The notes beneath the pieces are model-generated. The model ran no database searches and was not told where the DNA came from. It was given only the letters and a program-made list of their open reading frames with translations. The position numbers and the translations under genes are program-made. Below are positions 41,234 through 50,297 of a stretch of DNA of 64,000 bases, piece by piece. Source of the DNA: JBJXGV01 sp046160485. GTDB lineage: Bacteria > Orphanbacterota > Orphanbacteria > JBJXGV01. The stretch lies in the NCBI GenBank assembly GCA_046160485.1, contig JBJXGV010000028.1:186001-250000 (forward strand). Reading direction: 5' to 3'. Positions within the stretch are counted from its first letter, which is position 1. Every line of letters begins with the position of its first letter.

Positions 41234-42742
41234 CTAGTCCTCCATCATCCAGTTGCGGATCAGCGTCGCGACCTCGGAGGGCCGCTCCACCGCGAGCGTC
41301 TCGACGCGCGAACGAATCTCGATCTTCCTCGCCTCCACCTCGTCCATCGCGCGTTCGGGAAGGAGGGTCTCCTCGATCTCTTCCTTCTTCTCGGCAAAGG
41401 CTTGCGCCACGGATGTCATGCTCTTCTTGAGGAAAAGTAGTATCGCGACGAGGATGATGAACGGCGTCGCTTTCGTGAGAATTCCCATCGCGGTCCCCGT
41501 GATCGCGGCCGCCGCGGGTGCGCCCTCTGAGCCGCCCGCGAACGCGCCAGCGCCATCGTGCTCGAACGGAAGTGTCGCGACCTCGACTTGATCGCCGCGC
41601 GCCGCATCGAACCCGACGGTTGTCTTCACGAGCGTGATGAGCTTGTCGATCTCCTGCTGCGAGCGCTCCTGATAAACAGGCTCGGCGCCGGCGGCCCCGC
41701 CGGCCGGAGTGATCATCTTGCCGTCGACGAAGACCGCGACCGAAAGGCGCCGCACAGTGCCCGCCGTTCCGAGGATGCGCTGCACGCTGCGATTGACTTC
41801 GTAGTTCGTGACCGAGCGCTCCGCGTTCTGCGGACCGGACTGATCGCCCGACTCTTCGACGCGCTCCTCACTTCGCACCACGACGTTTTCGGGGTCGTAG
41901 CTTTCGCGGGTCTCCTCGATGCGGCGGAAATCGAGTTCGGCGTTGACCTTCACGATCGCCTTGCCGGCGCCGAGAACGCCCTCCAATAGCGATTGCACTT
42001 TCTTAGAAATGTAGTCCTCGAGACGGCGCTGCGTATCGAGCTCGCCCTTCGAGAGTCCGACCGTCATCTCTTCGTCCGCGGGGTTCGTGAGAATGCGCCC
42101 GCGTGCGTCGACGACCGTCACGTTCTCGGCGGAGAGGCGCGGCACGCTCGAGGCGACCAGGTGCGTGATGCCGGCGACCTCCCGCTCGTCGAGCGACGCG
42201 CCATCGCGCAGCGCAATGACGACGGACGCCGTCGTCTTCACTTCCTCCGCGAAGAGAGACTCCTTCGGCATTGTGACGTGAACGCGCGCGTGTTCGACGT
42301 CGGTGATGCCCGAGATCGTCCGAGCCAATTCCCCTTCGAGCGCCCGCTGATAGTTGACCTGCTGCACGAAGTCCGACAGACCGAACGTCGCGGTGCCGTC
42401 GAAGATCTCGAAGCCGAGCTCCGAACTCTTCGGCAGACCCGACGCCGCGAGCGAAATCCTCAGCCGGTAAACGTCCTTCTCGGGAACGTGAATCGCGCTT
42501 CCGTTCTGAGAGAACTTGTACGGCACGGCCTCTTTGTTGAGCGACTCGACGACCGACCACGCGTCTTCCGCGGAGAGATTCGAGAAGAGCAAGACGTAGT
42601 CGGGCCGGCCGGACCATGCGAGGATTCCGGCCGAAAGCGCGACGATCGCGACGAGAGAAACACCCAGCGTCACCTTCTGGTTGACGCCAAGGCGCCTCCA
42701 GAACCGCGCTGCCTCCGCGAGCATTTTCGATATCGCTTCCAA
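41234..42742 (-). CDS. fliF: Flagellar MS-ring protein FliF
   Basis: A 502-residue FliF with a TM helix near each end (about 24-44 and 425-443). Periplasmic ring-building motifs read LFSNLSAEDAWSVVESLNK, and the conserved VHVTMPKESLF and ASVVIALRDGASLDE segments follow. The C-terminal cytoplasmic helix binds FliG. It is the base on which export gate and C-ring assemble. Confidence 0.97.
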   Translation of the reverse strand: MEAISKMLAEAARFWRRLGVNQKVTLGVSLVAIVALSAGILAWSGRPDYVLLFSNLSAEDAWSVVESLNKEAVPYKFSQNGSAIHVPEKDVYRLRISLAASGLPKSSELGFEIFDGTATFGLSDFVQQVNYQRALEGELARTISGITDVEHARVHVTMPKESLFAEEVKTTASVVIALRDGASLDEREVAGITHLVASSVPRLSAENVTVVDARGRILTNPADEEMTVGLSKGELDTQRRLEDYISKKVQSLLEGVLGAGKAIVKVNAELDFRRIEETRESYDPENVVVRSEERVEESGDQSGPQNAERSVTNYEVNRSVQRILGTAGTVRRLSVAVFVDGKMITPAGGAAGAEPVYQERSQQEIDKLITLVKTTVGFDAARGDQVEVATLPFEHDGAGAFAGGSEGAPAAAAITGTAMGILTKATPFIILVAILLFLKKSMTSVAQAFAEKKEEIEETLLPERAMDEVEARKIEIRSRVETLAVERPSEVATLIRNWMMED

Positions 42743-42778
42743 GGGCTCCCTCTTTCGTGTTTGAGGCGCGCCGCGCCG

Positions 42779-43096
42779 CTAGACCTGCATCCGCATGACT
42801 TCCTGATACGCCTCGAGAAGCTTGTTCCGAATCTCCATCATCAGCTCGAACGCGACCGAGGCCTCTTCCCCAGCGATCATCACCTGATGCACATCGGTGA
42901 CGTCGCCGGAGATGAGCCGCTGCGTCAACTCGCCCGCGCGATCCTGAAGACCCTGCACGTCCGAGATCGCGCCGGCAAACGCCTTCGCAAAATCGCCCGA
43001 TTCCGCGCGGCCGCCCTGCGTCGTGCTCGACGCTCCTGCAACGTCCGGTATTTCAGGAAGTCCCCGTGTCGAAAGTCGAATCGCGCCGGTATCCAT
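42779..43096 (-). CDS. fliE: Flagellar hook-basal body protein FliE
   Basis: A 105-residue FliE. The C-terminal half carries SGDVTDVHQVMIAGEEASVA and the LMMEIRNKLLEAYQEVMRM pattern of the family. It joins the MS ring to the rod and is the first exported substrate. It lies 8 bases after flgC. Confidence 0.95.
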   Translation of the reverse strand: MDTGAIRLSTRGLPEIPDVAGASSTTQGGRAESGDFAKAFAGAISDVQGLQDRAGELTQRLISGDVTDVHQVMIAGEEASVAFELMMEIRNKLLEAYQEVMRMQV

Positions 43097-43104
43097 TTCG
43101 TCTC

Positions 43105-43602
43105 CTAGATTTCGAGGGCGCTCTGAATCATCGCCTTCGTCGATTGAATGGCGGTGACGTTGGCCTCGTACGCACGGCTTGCGAGGATCATCTCGATCAT
43201 CTCTTGCACGACCGAGATCTCCGGATACGCGACCATGCCGCTGCCGTCCGCGTCGGGATGGCCGGGTTCATAGACGAGGCGAGTCTCTTCGGCGCGTGTC
43301 TCTTCGGTCCGCACGCCGCCGCCACTGCGTACCTCGCGCGACGCCGTCATGCTTATCCGTCCGAGATGCCCCTCCCCGGAGCGCGCGAGCGTGACGCCGT
43401 GCGCCGGCTCCGCCGGGAGGCGAAACTGGACCGCGTCGGCCGACTGGACGAGCGCGACCTCGCGGCGCTTGTAGGGGCCGCCTTCGGCCGTGCGCGTCGT
43501 CTGCGCGTTCGCGATGTTGTCCGCGATCGCGTCGAGCCGGCGCCGCTGGGCGGACAAACCCGATGCCGAAACTTCGAACGAATGAAAGACGCCGTGATCC
43601 AT
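43105..43602 (-). CDS. flgC: Flagellar rod protein FlgC
   Basis: 165 residues from ATG 43602 (AGGAGG seven bases upstream; a GTG at 43605 is too close). The FlgBC-type N-terminus FEVSASGLSAQRRRLDAIAD is followed by NIANAQTTRTAEGGPYKR and the C-terminal rod motif EMIEMILASRAYEANVTA. It forms the proximal rod with FlgB. Confidence 0.96.
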   Translation of the reverse strand: MDHGVFHSFEVSASGLSAQRRRLDAIADNIANAQTTRTAEGGPYKRREVALVQSADAVQFRLPAEPAHGVTLARSGEGHLGRISMTASREVRSGGGVRTEETRAEETRLVYEPGHPDADGSGMVAYPEISVVQEMIEMILASRAYEANVTAIQSTKAMIQSALEI

Positions 43603-43613
43603 CACCTAGCCTC

Positions 43614-44036
43614 CTATCGCATCGTGCCGCGGATCGCGGCCTTCATTGTTCTGTACGAGCCCGCGATTTGCCTCGCCGCGAAGTCGAACAGGATCTCGTT
43701 CTGCGCGAGGTTCGCCATCTCGCTTTCGATGACGACGTTGTTGGGTTCTCCCGGGAGCGCCGCGTAGGAGGATTCGATGACGCGCGGAGCCACCGTGCCG
43801 AGCGAAGACGACCCGAGCGGGATCTGGCCGGGCGATTTCGCTGGACCGGAGGCCGACCCGGCGCTACCGAGCGCGCGGCGCAGGTCGTCCTCGAAAGCAA
43901 CGCTCTTCGCGCGATATCCCTCGGTGCCCGCGTTCGCGACGTTGTCCGCGATCACGTGGCCGCGCAGCGAAAACGCGTCGAGACCGCGCTTGAGTGTTTC
44001 GAGTGTCCGGGAAGCGAAAAGCGAATCAATCGACAC
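43614..44036 (-). CDS. flgB: Flagellar rod protein FlgB
   Basis: 140 residues from GTG 44036, preceded by GGAGG at six bases and overlapping the regulator stop by 11. The N-terminus SIDSLFASRTLETLKRGLDA and NVANAGTEGYRAKSVAFEDD match FlgB; the C-terminus ends with the rod helix. It is the first rod gene after the sigma-54 regulator, so regulator and rod genes share a transcript. Confidence 0.94.
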   Translation of the reverse strand: MSIDSLFASRTLETLKRGLDAFSLRGHVIADNVANAGTEGYRAKSVAFEDDLRRALGSAGSASGPAKSPGQIPLGSSSLGTVAPRVIESSYAALPGEPNNVVIESEMANLAQNEILFDFAARQIAGSYRTMKAAIRGTMR

Positions 44037-45438
44037 GGCAGACCTCCGCAAGCGGCGCGCCTTCGGTGCGCCAGCGCGAGAGCTTGTTGCGAATCGTGCG
44101 GACGGAGATTCCGAGTCGCGCGGCTGCTCGCGTTCGGTTGCCTCCCTCTTCACGGATCGCGGTGAGAATCAGATCGCGTTCGGCCGACTCGAGCGTCGCG
44201 TTCGCGCCATCGCCCGAGTTCGAGCCCGGACGCGCGGCGTACGCACCCGGCGTGGCGTGTGCGGTCGCCTCCCGCACGATCGGGATCGAATCGACATCGA
44301 GCGCTGGGCCGCTCCCGAGCACGACCGCGCGCTCCACGACGTTCTCGAGTTCGCGCACGTTGCCCGGCCAGTCGTGCGCCGTCAGCGCTTGCATCGCTTC
44401 GTCGGTGACGCGAAGCGCCGGCCGCCCCGATTCCATGCAGAAGCGGCGCACGAAGTTCGTGACGAGAAGGGGGACGTCCTCTCGGCGTTCGCGCAGCGGC
44501 GGCAAATAGATCGGGATGACATTGATGCGATAGAACAGGTCGCCGCGGAAACGACCCGCGCGCACCTCGTCCGAGAGGTTGCGATTCGTCGTCGCGATGA
44601 TGCGCACGTCGACCGCGATCGGCTTCGCGTCGCCGACGCGCATGATCTCGCGCTCCTGAATCACGCGAAGAAGCTTCGCCTGAACCGCGGGGCCGGCCTC
44701 TCCGATCTCATCGAGGAGAAGCGTTCCGCCATCCGCCGCTTCGAAGTGCCCCGCGCGCGTTTTCACCGCGCCGGTGAACGCTCCGCGTTCGTGGCCGAAC
44801 AGTTCGCTCTCGAGAAGTCCTTCGGCGATCGCGGCGCAATTCACTTTCACGAAGGCACGCCCGCGCCGCGGGCTCATCTCGTGAAGCGCACGCGCGACGA
44901 GTTCCTTTCCCGTCCCGCTCTCACCCGTAACGAGAACCGTCGAGCGCGATGCGGCCGCGGCGCGAACCGCGAGCATGACGCGCTCGGTCGCGGGCGCGCT
45001 GCCGAGAAACGGTCGCGATACGTCTTCCTTCGCAAGTCGCGCCTCGATCGTCTTGTTTTCGTCGCGGAGCCGGCCCACCTCGAGAACGCGATCCACGACA
45101 TCCTCGATCGTGTCGGCATCGAACGGTTTCTGAAGATAGTCGACGGCCCCTTTGCGCATCGCCAGGACCGCGGAGTCGATCGTCCCGTACGCCGTCATGA
45201 GGATCACCGGAACACCAGGCCATCCGGCGCGAATGTCGTCGAGCGTCTCGATCCCGGTGCGCCCCGGCATCGCGATGTCGAGAAGGATGAGCTGATACGC
45301 GTGCGCGCCCAGCGCCTCGAGCGCCGCATCGCTGTTCGCGGCGACACCCACGGAGTAGCCGCGGCGGTTGAGGGCCTCGCGAAGGAACTCACGCATGATT
45401 TCTTCGTCGTCGACGACGAGGATCGATTCGCGCTTCAC
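44026..45438 (-). CDS. Sigma-54-dependent response regulator (FlrC/FleR-like)
   Basis: A 470-residue NtrC-type regulator. The receiver has acidic residues DDEE and phospho-acceptor D54. The AAA+ domain has Walker A GESGTGKE and the canonical GAFTGA loop, followed by a Fis-type helix-turn-helix (NRTRAAARLGISVRTIRNKL). Its ATG overlaps the kinase stop, and the kinase-regulator-flgB arrangement matches the FlrBC/FlgSR systems that activate middle flagellar genes. Likely targets are the sigma-54 promoters before fliP and the motE-like gene; this is inference. Confidence 0.93.
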   Translation of the reverse strand: MKRESILVVDDEEIMREFLREALNRRGYSVGVAANSDAALEALGAHAYQLILLDIAMPGRTGIETLDDIRAGWPGVPVILMTAYGTIDSAVLAMRKGAVDYLQKPFDADTIEDVVDRVLEVGRLRDENKTIEARLAKEDVSRPFLGSAPATERVMLAVRAAAASRSTVLVTGESGTGKELVARALHEMSPRRGRAFVKVNCAAIAEGLLESELFGHERGAFTGAVKTRAGHFEAADGGTLLLDEIGEAGPAVQAKLLRVIQEREIMRVGDAKPIAVDVRIIATTNRNLSDEVRAGRFRGDLFYRINVIPIYLPPLRERREDVPLLVTNFVRRFCMESGRPALRVTDEAMQALTAHDWPGNVRELENVVERAVVLGSGPALDVDSIPIVREATAHATPGAYAARPGSNSGDGANATLESAERDLILTAIREEGGNRTRAAARLGISVRTIRNKLSRWRTEGAPLAEVCRVD

Positions 45439-46733
45439 GCCGCGCCTCCGCGCAGGTCGACGTCTTCGGGCGCCGCGGGGAACGAGATCGTTGCCGTCGT
45501 TCCGCGCGGAGTGCTCGAAAGCCCGAGCGTGCCCCCGTTTTTTTCCAGAAGGCTCCTCGCGACCGCAAGTCCTAGGCCGCTGCCGCCCGGCTTCGTCGAA
45601 GCGAACGGGCGGTAGAGCCGCTTCATCGTTTCTTCAGGAATTCCGGCTCCGGTGTCGGAGACGATCACGCGCACCATCGCCGCGGAACACTCGACGGCGA
45701 CGCGTATCGAACCGCCCGCCGGCGTCGCTTCCGCCGCGTTCCGCAGAATGTTGATAAGCGCCTGCTTGAGCTGATCGCGATCCGCGAAGCCGTGCCGCAG
45801 CGGGTGTGGGAAGTCGCGTTCGATCGCGACCCCCTCCGCGAAGATACCCTCGGCTTCGAGAAGCGCGAGTGCTTCGACGGCGACGCTGCGTGCGTCGAGA
45901 AGGCGCGGCACCGGCCGCCCCGGCTCGCCGAACGCGAGGAAGTCCGTCACGATCCGATTGAGCGAGTCGATCGCGCGCGTCATCGAGTCGAGGATGCGCG
46001 TCCGACCGGGATCGCCGGCCAGATCTCGCGCGAGAAGACTCGCGAAGCCCTTGATGCCGCCGAGCGGATTGCGAATCTCGTGGGCAAGCCCGGCCGCCAT
46101 CTCGCCGAGCGCCGCGAGCGTCTGCGCTTCGCGGATCGCATCCTGCAGCCGTCGCACGTCCGTCATGTCTTTCATGACTTCGACGACACCCACTGGAGCG
46201 CCCTCGCTCGAGAGCAGCGCGCAGACCGTCGACTCGACTTGAAGAGTCGTTCCATCCTTGCGGAGAAGCGTTTTCCCGCGCGCAACCGGACCCGTGAAAC
46301 CGGAACTCTTCATCGCGAAGAGGAGCGCGATTTCGTCCCAACCGCCGACGAACTCTTCATACGTCCCGTCGACAAGGGCGCCCGCGGGGAGTCCGAGCAT
46401 CTGCGTCATCGCGGCATTCGCGGTCGTGATGCGGCCGTCGCGCCCGCACGAGAGAATTCCGCACGGTACGCTCGCCAGAATGCGATCGAGCAGCCGCCGC
46501 ATCGATTCCGTCTCGAGCAGGCTCGTCGCAAGATCGCGATTCGTCTTCTCGAGTTCGCAGTTCACTTTCCGAAATTGGTCTTCGAGACGGCCATAAGCGG
46601 TCGAGAGCGCGAGGCTCGCGCCTTCGAACGAGGCGAACGCGTCCGCGAGTTGCACGGGGCCGCGCGGAAGCGCCCGGTCGTCGGCGTGTGGCTCGATTGC
46701 ATCGACTCGCGCGATTGTCTTGCTCATGCTCAA
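45435..46733 (-). CDS. PAS sensor histidine kinase (FlrB/FleS-like)
   Basis: A 432-residue soluble kinase. A coiled coil (about 45-85) precedes a PAS domain (about 85-195), then HisKA with H218 in HEIRNPLGGIKG, and a HATPase domain with N box and GSGLGLAVARS. No membrane segment is seen, as in FlrB and FlgS, which sense flagellar export-gate assembly. ATGA overlaps on both sides tie it to the small coiled-coil gene and to the regulator. Confidence 0.93.
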   Translation of the reverse strand: MSMSKTIARVDAIEPHADDRALPRGPVQLADAFASFEGASLALSTAYGRLEDQFRKVNCELEKTNRDLATSLLETESMRRLLDRILASVPCGILSCGRDGRITTANAAMTQMLGLPAGALVDGTYEEFVGGWDEIALLFAMKSSGFTGPVARGKTLLRKDGTTLQVESTVCALLSSEGAPVGVVEVMKDMTDVRRLQDAIREAQTLAALGEMAAGLAHEIRNPLGGIKGFASLLARDLAGDPGRTRILDSMTRAIDSLNRIVTDFLAFGEPGRPVPRLLDARSVAVEALALLEAEGIFAEGVAIERDFPHPLRHGFADRDQLKQALINILRNAAEATPAGGSIRVAVECSAAMVRVIVSDTGAGIPEETMKRLYRPFASTKPGGSGLGLAVARSLLEKNGGTLGLSSTPRGTTATISFPAAPEDVDLRGGAA

Positions 46734-47167
46734 CCTCGCACCGAGAGCCGCGTCGCCGCGGCAGGTGTGTCGTACGCGGCGGCGCGCGCCGCCGTAACAC
46801 TCGTGGCGCCGAGCAATCCGAGGCCCTCCGCGATCGCGAACCGCCGGCGCGCCTCGTCCTCGAGGCGCAAAATCTCTTCGAGTGCGCGCGAGATTTGCGA
46901 CAGCAAGAGGTTCAAGCTGCTCGTCGGCTCGTTCGAACGCGCGCGATTCCGCTCCCAGAGATCCTTACGCGGCGAGATCTCCGCTTCGATCTGGCCGACC
47001 TGTCCCAAGATCCCCGCCTTTCTTCGAAGCAGTTCGATCGCCTCCGCCGAGCGCGGCGAAATCGCCGGCGCCGCCGCCTCCTCGCGACAAATCATGAGCA
47101 GGTCGTTGTAGAGCGATAACTCGCGTCGATACGCCGACACGAGCTCCTCGACGAGCGTGGACGTCAT
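46730..47167 (-). CDS. Small helical protein, FlgN/FliT-chaperone-like, unknown
   Basis: A 145-residue protein, mostly helical with an ELVSAYRRELSLYNDLLMIC start and a long Glu/Arg helix (LLRRKAGILGQVGQIEAEIS), ending in an Ala-rich tail. Size and helical pattern resemble FlgN-type export chaperones, but I cannot assign it. It overlaps by ATGA both the AMIN-TPR gene before it and the kinase after it. A clearer flgN is at 54767-55204. Confidence 0.6.
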   Translation of the reverse strand: MTSTLVEELVSAYRRELSLYNDLLMICREEAAAPAISPRSAEAIELLRRKAGILGQVGQIEAEISPRKDLWERNRARSNEPTSSLNLLLSQISRALEEILRLEDEARRRFAIAEGLGLLGATSVTAARAAAYDTPAAATRLSVRG

Positions 47168-48690
47168 CCGGCCTTCGTTCCGGAGGAATTCGCGACGCGC
47201 GCCTTATCGGCGCCGCCTTCTTTCAAGAGCCAATTCGCCTCGCTCTCGCCCCAGCGCGCCATCTTGGCCCACCGGCTCTCGGGCCAGCGAAGCGCGAGTT
47301 CCTCGTATCGCGCGACGGCGGCGGCGTAGCGTCCGCTGCGCCGCTCGATGTTCGCGATCTGGAACAGACCCCACGATGCCGTGTCGGGATCGAACGACGA
47401 CTGCGCGGCACGCTCATAGAGCAATCGCGCTTCGTCGAGTCTTTCGCTGCGATAGAGGATGTCGGCGCGGCGTACGAGCGCCGCCCGGACGATGTAGGCA
47501 CCTACGGAGTCCGCGCCCGCTGGCGCGTCGGCGGGAATCGCCTCGAGTGCAGCCAGCGCGGCGTCGGTGTCACCGGCGCCCGCTAGATGAACGCCGAGCC
47601 GGTAGCCCGCGTACGCGCGCTCCATCGCGTCGCGTCCGCGGAGCGCGAGCACCTCGAGATCGTCGCGCGCATCCTCCGGGCGATCCAACTCGAGGAGCCA
47701 CTCCGCGCGCGCGCGCCGGGCGAACGCGGAATCTTCGACCGATTTCGCAAGCGCGAGCGCCTCGTCGAACATCAGCGTCGCCCCATCGGCGTCGCCATTC
47801 TGGGAAAGGCACTCCCCCAACTCCACACGCACCGCGACACCGAGGGATTCCGGCAGATCGAGTTTGAGGAGCCGCTCGTAGAAGCGCGCCGACTGCGAGC
47901 AGAGCCCGTTCGACTTTCCGGTTCGCGCGGCAAGGAGGAACAACTCCGTCTTCTCTTCGGAAGCCTTGAGTGTCGACGCCGCGACCTCCAGGTACGAAAG
48001 CCCCTTCGCCAACTCTCCCGACTCGATCAGCTTTCGCGCCTTCTCGAGCAGCGCGGCCATTTCGCTTTCCGGCGTGGCCTTCGATGCGGCCTTCGCGTCG
48101 CGCGCCTTCGAGTTCTTCGCCGGCACAGCCTTCGAGTCCTTCTTCGTCTTCGCCTTCGCTTCGTCGGGCTTCGCCTTCTTTGCCGCCGCTTCCTTGCTCG
48201 CGACGGTGGCCGAGTCGGACGCTGCCGTCATTTCGGAAAGGCTGCCGAGAGGAATCGGCGCTGGCAGCCGGGTCGAAGCGGATTCGACGGCCCCGCGCGA
48301 GCCGATGCGCGGCTCCATAATGTCGATTACGAAGCGCGGCGTATTTCGAACGTTGAAGTAGCGGTACTCGAGATTGGGCGAGCCGAGCGTGATCTCCACA
48401 AGAGTGACATCGCCCTGCGGGAAGACGCGGATCGACCGCACATGGCGGCCGTCGACCGCGCGCGAGGCGAGTCCAGGATTCGGGAGGCATCCCGTCAGCT
48501 CGCAAATTATCATCGGCGCACCCACGACGCGGCGCACGCTGCTCTCCACAGACTGCGAGAGATCGATTTCGATGCGAGAGCGATCGGACTCTTGCGTCAC
48601 GTTGAGGTTCGTCACGCGAGCCGGTTCGGAAGAGAGGGCCGCGCCCGCGAAGGACGCGACGAGGATGATCGAGAACGCGAGCTTTCGCAC
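47164..48690 (-). CDS. Secreted AMIN-domain TPR protein at head of the flagellar operon
   Basis: 508 residues from GTG 48690, seven bases after AGGAGG; the open frame extends further. A signal peptide (KLAFSIILVASFAGAALS) leads to an AMIN domain (about 25-130; TNLNVTQESDRSRIEIDLSQ), which in other proteins binds peptidoglycan or secretin systems. A Lys/Ala-rich linker (about 165-210) follows, then TPR repeats to the end. A periplasmic protein acting on cell wall or rod passage is plausible. It is first in the sigma-54-driven operon with the second kinase/regulator, flgBC and fliEFGHIJ. Confidence 0.75.
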   Translation of the reverse strand: MRKLAFSIILVASFAGAALSSEPARVTNLNVTQESDRSRIEIDLSQSVESSVRRVVGAPMIICELTGCLPNPGLASRAVDGRHVRSIRVFPQGDVTLVEITLGSPNLEYRYFNVRNTPRFVIDIMEPRIGSRGAVESASTRLPAPIPLGSLSEMTAASDSATVASKEAAAKKAKPDEAKAKTKKDSKAVPAKNSKARDAKAASKATPESEMAALLEKARKLIESGELAKGLSYLEVAASTLKASEEKTELFLLAARTGKSNGLCSQSARFYERLLKLDLPESLGVAVRVELGECLSQNGDADGATLMFDEALALAKSVEDSAFARRARAEWLLELDRPEDARDDLEVLALRGRDAMERAYAGYRLGVHLAGAGDTDAALAALEAIPADAPAGADSVGAYIVRAALVRRADILYRSERLDEARLLYERAAQSSFDPDTASWGLFQIANIERRSGRYAAAVARYEELALRWPESRWAKMARWGESEANWLLKEGGADKARVANSSGTKAG

Positions 48691-48733
48691 GGCAGCACCT
48701 CCTGGCCGGTCAGGCCGAGTCGGTGCCGAGAAA

Positions 48734-48749
48734 GGCAATCGTTATGCCA
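48734..48749 (-). promoter_or_regulatory. Sigma-54 promoter of the AMIN-TPR/flgBC/fliE-J operon
   Basis: On the - strand TGGCATAACGATTGCC has GG and GC spaced by 10 bases, near-consensus at -24 (TGGCA) and -12 (TTGC). Transcription would start near 48723, 33 bases before GTG 48690. The rest of the gap to 48849 contains a modest hairpin AGCCGG-N9-CCGGCT (48805-48825) after the upstream regulator, without a T run. Confidence 0.75.
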
Positions 48750-48849
48750 GGATCACGTTCTCGAACTCGCGCGCGGATCGCGTGTTAGCGGGCGGGAGCA
48801 TTCCAGCCGGCAGGATTTCCCGGCTAGAAACTCATCAGGTGCAAGAGAA

Positions 48850-50277
48850 TTAGTCGTTCGCGCCCACGCCGAAGTCATCCTGATCGGCCTGGTCCGCCAT
48901 CGCGTAGCTCCGCAGCTTATCGCGGAGTGTCTGCCTCGAGATCTTGAGAATCTGCGCGGCGCGCGTTTTATTCCCGCGCGTCCACTCCATCGTCGCGCGG
49001 ATATGGCGCTCCTCGGCGACCGCAAGCGGCGTCGGGACGAAGGCCGCCGTGCCGGTTGGAAGTTCATCCATGAGCGTCGCGTCGAACCCGCCGCCGGCAA
49101 TCTCGAGCGGCAAATGCGCGAGCAGAATCTCGTCGTCGCTCTCGACGATGATCGCGCGCTCGATCACGTTTCGCAGCTCGCGCACATTCCCCGGCCACTC
49201 GTACTCGAGGAGGCGAGTCCGCGCCGTCGGCGAGAAGCCGCGAATATTCTTGTTCAGTTCCTTGTTGAAGAGCTGGATGAAGTGGCTCGCCAAGAGAAGA
49301 ACATCTTCACGGCGCTCGCGAAGCGGCGGCAAGACGACCGGGACGACGTTGAGCCTGTAGAAGAGATCCTGCCGGAAATGTCCGCGCGCGACTTCGCGGC
49401 GCAGATCGCGGTTCGTCGCGGCGACGACGCGCACCTTCACCGTGATGTCCACCACGCCGCCGATCCGCTTGAAGGTCTTCGTCTCGATCGCGCGCAGCAG
49501 TGTGGCCTGAAGCGGCAGCGGCATCTCGCTGATCTCATCGAGGAAGAGCGTTCCGTTCTGGGCGACTTCCATAAGCCCGAGTTTCCGAGTCTTCGCATCT
49601 GTGAACGCGCCGGCCTCGTGTCCGAAGAGTTCGGACTCGAGAAGGTTCGCGGGGAGCGCGCCGCAATTGACGACCATGAACGGAAGCGACCGGCCGAAAC
49701 TCGCGTGATGAATCGCCTTCGCGACGAGTTCCTTGCCCGTGCCGCATTCGCCTTGAATCAGCACCGTCGACGTTTTCGATTCCGCGACTTTCATGATGAG
49801 ATCGTAGACGGCTTCCATCTTCGCGTTGCGACCGAGTAGAAAGCGGTCCGACTCGCGATCCCCTAGACGAATGACGAGCGCCGTCTCCGCGTCGCGGCGC
49901 AGGCGATCGTTCTCGAGCGCGTTTTGGATCTTGAGCCGAATCAGTTCGAAGCCGAACGGCTTGCGAATGTAGTCCGAGGCGCCGAGCCGCCCTACGTCGA
50001 AACCGATCTCGTCCGATCCGTGCGCTGTCATCATGATCACGGCGCACTTGCACTTCTTCTCGCGGATCGTCTTGAGCACTTCGACGCCGTCCGTGTCCGG
50101 GAGCCGCAGGTCGAGGAGCACGACGTCGGGCAAAAACGTTGCGAGCTTTCCCAAGCCTTCCGCGCCCGTTGCGGCCTCGTCGACGGCGAACCCGTCGTCG
50201 GTGAGCGCAAGACGCAGAGCCATGCTCAGAGTCCGTTCGTCATCGATGATGAGCACGCGGAGCGAGTCGTTTGCCAT
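48850..50277 (-). CDS. Sigma-54-dependent response regulator, upstream flagellar regulator
   Basis: 475 residues from ATG 50277 (AGGAGG five bases upstream; the TTG at 50283 is rejected). The receiver has IIDDE and phospho-acceptor D56. The AAA+ domain has Walker A GECGTGKE and a GAFTDA loop; the C-terminus has a Fis-type helix-turn-helix (NKTRAAQILKISRQTLRDKL). It directly precedes the sigma-54 promoter at 48734, so it is the best candidate for activating that operon, at the top of the local cascade. Its kinase is the gene upstream. Confidence 0.93.
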   Translation of the reverse strand: MANDSLRVLIIDDERTLSMALRLALTDDGFAVDEAATGAEGLGKLATFLPDVVLLDLRLPDTDGVEVLKTIREKKCKCAVIMMTAHGSDEIGFDVGRLGASDYIRKPFGFELIRLKIQNALENDRLRRDAETALVIRLGDRESDRFLLGRNAKMEAVYDLIMKVAESKTSTVLIQGECGTGKELVAKAIHHASFGRSLPFMVVNCGALPANLLESELFGHEAGAFTDAKTRKLGLMEVAQNGTLFLDEISEMPLPLQATLLRAIETKTFKRIGGVVDITVKVRVVAATNRDLRREVARGHFRQDLFYRLNVVPVVLPPLRERREDVLLLASHFIQLFNKELNKNIRGFSPTARTRLLEYEWPGNVRELRNVIERAIIVESDDEILLAHLPLEIAGGGFDATLMDELPTGTAAFVPTPLAVAEERHIRATMEWTRGNKTRAAQILKISRQTLRDKLRSYAMADQADQDDFGVGAND

Positions 50278-50297
50278 CCCCAACCTCCTAGTTCGAT

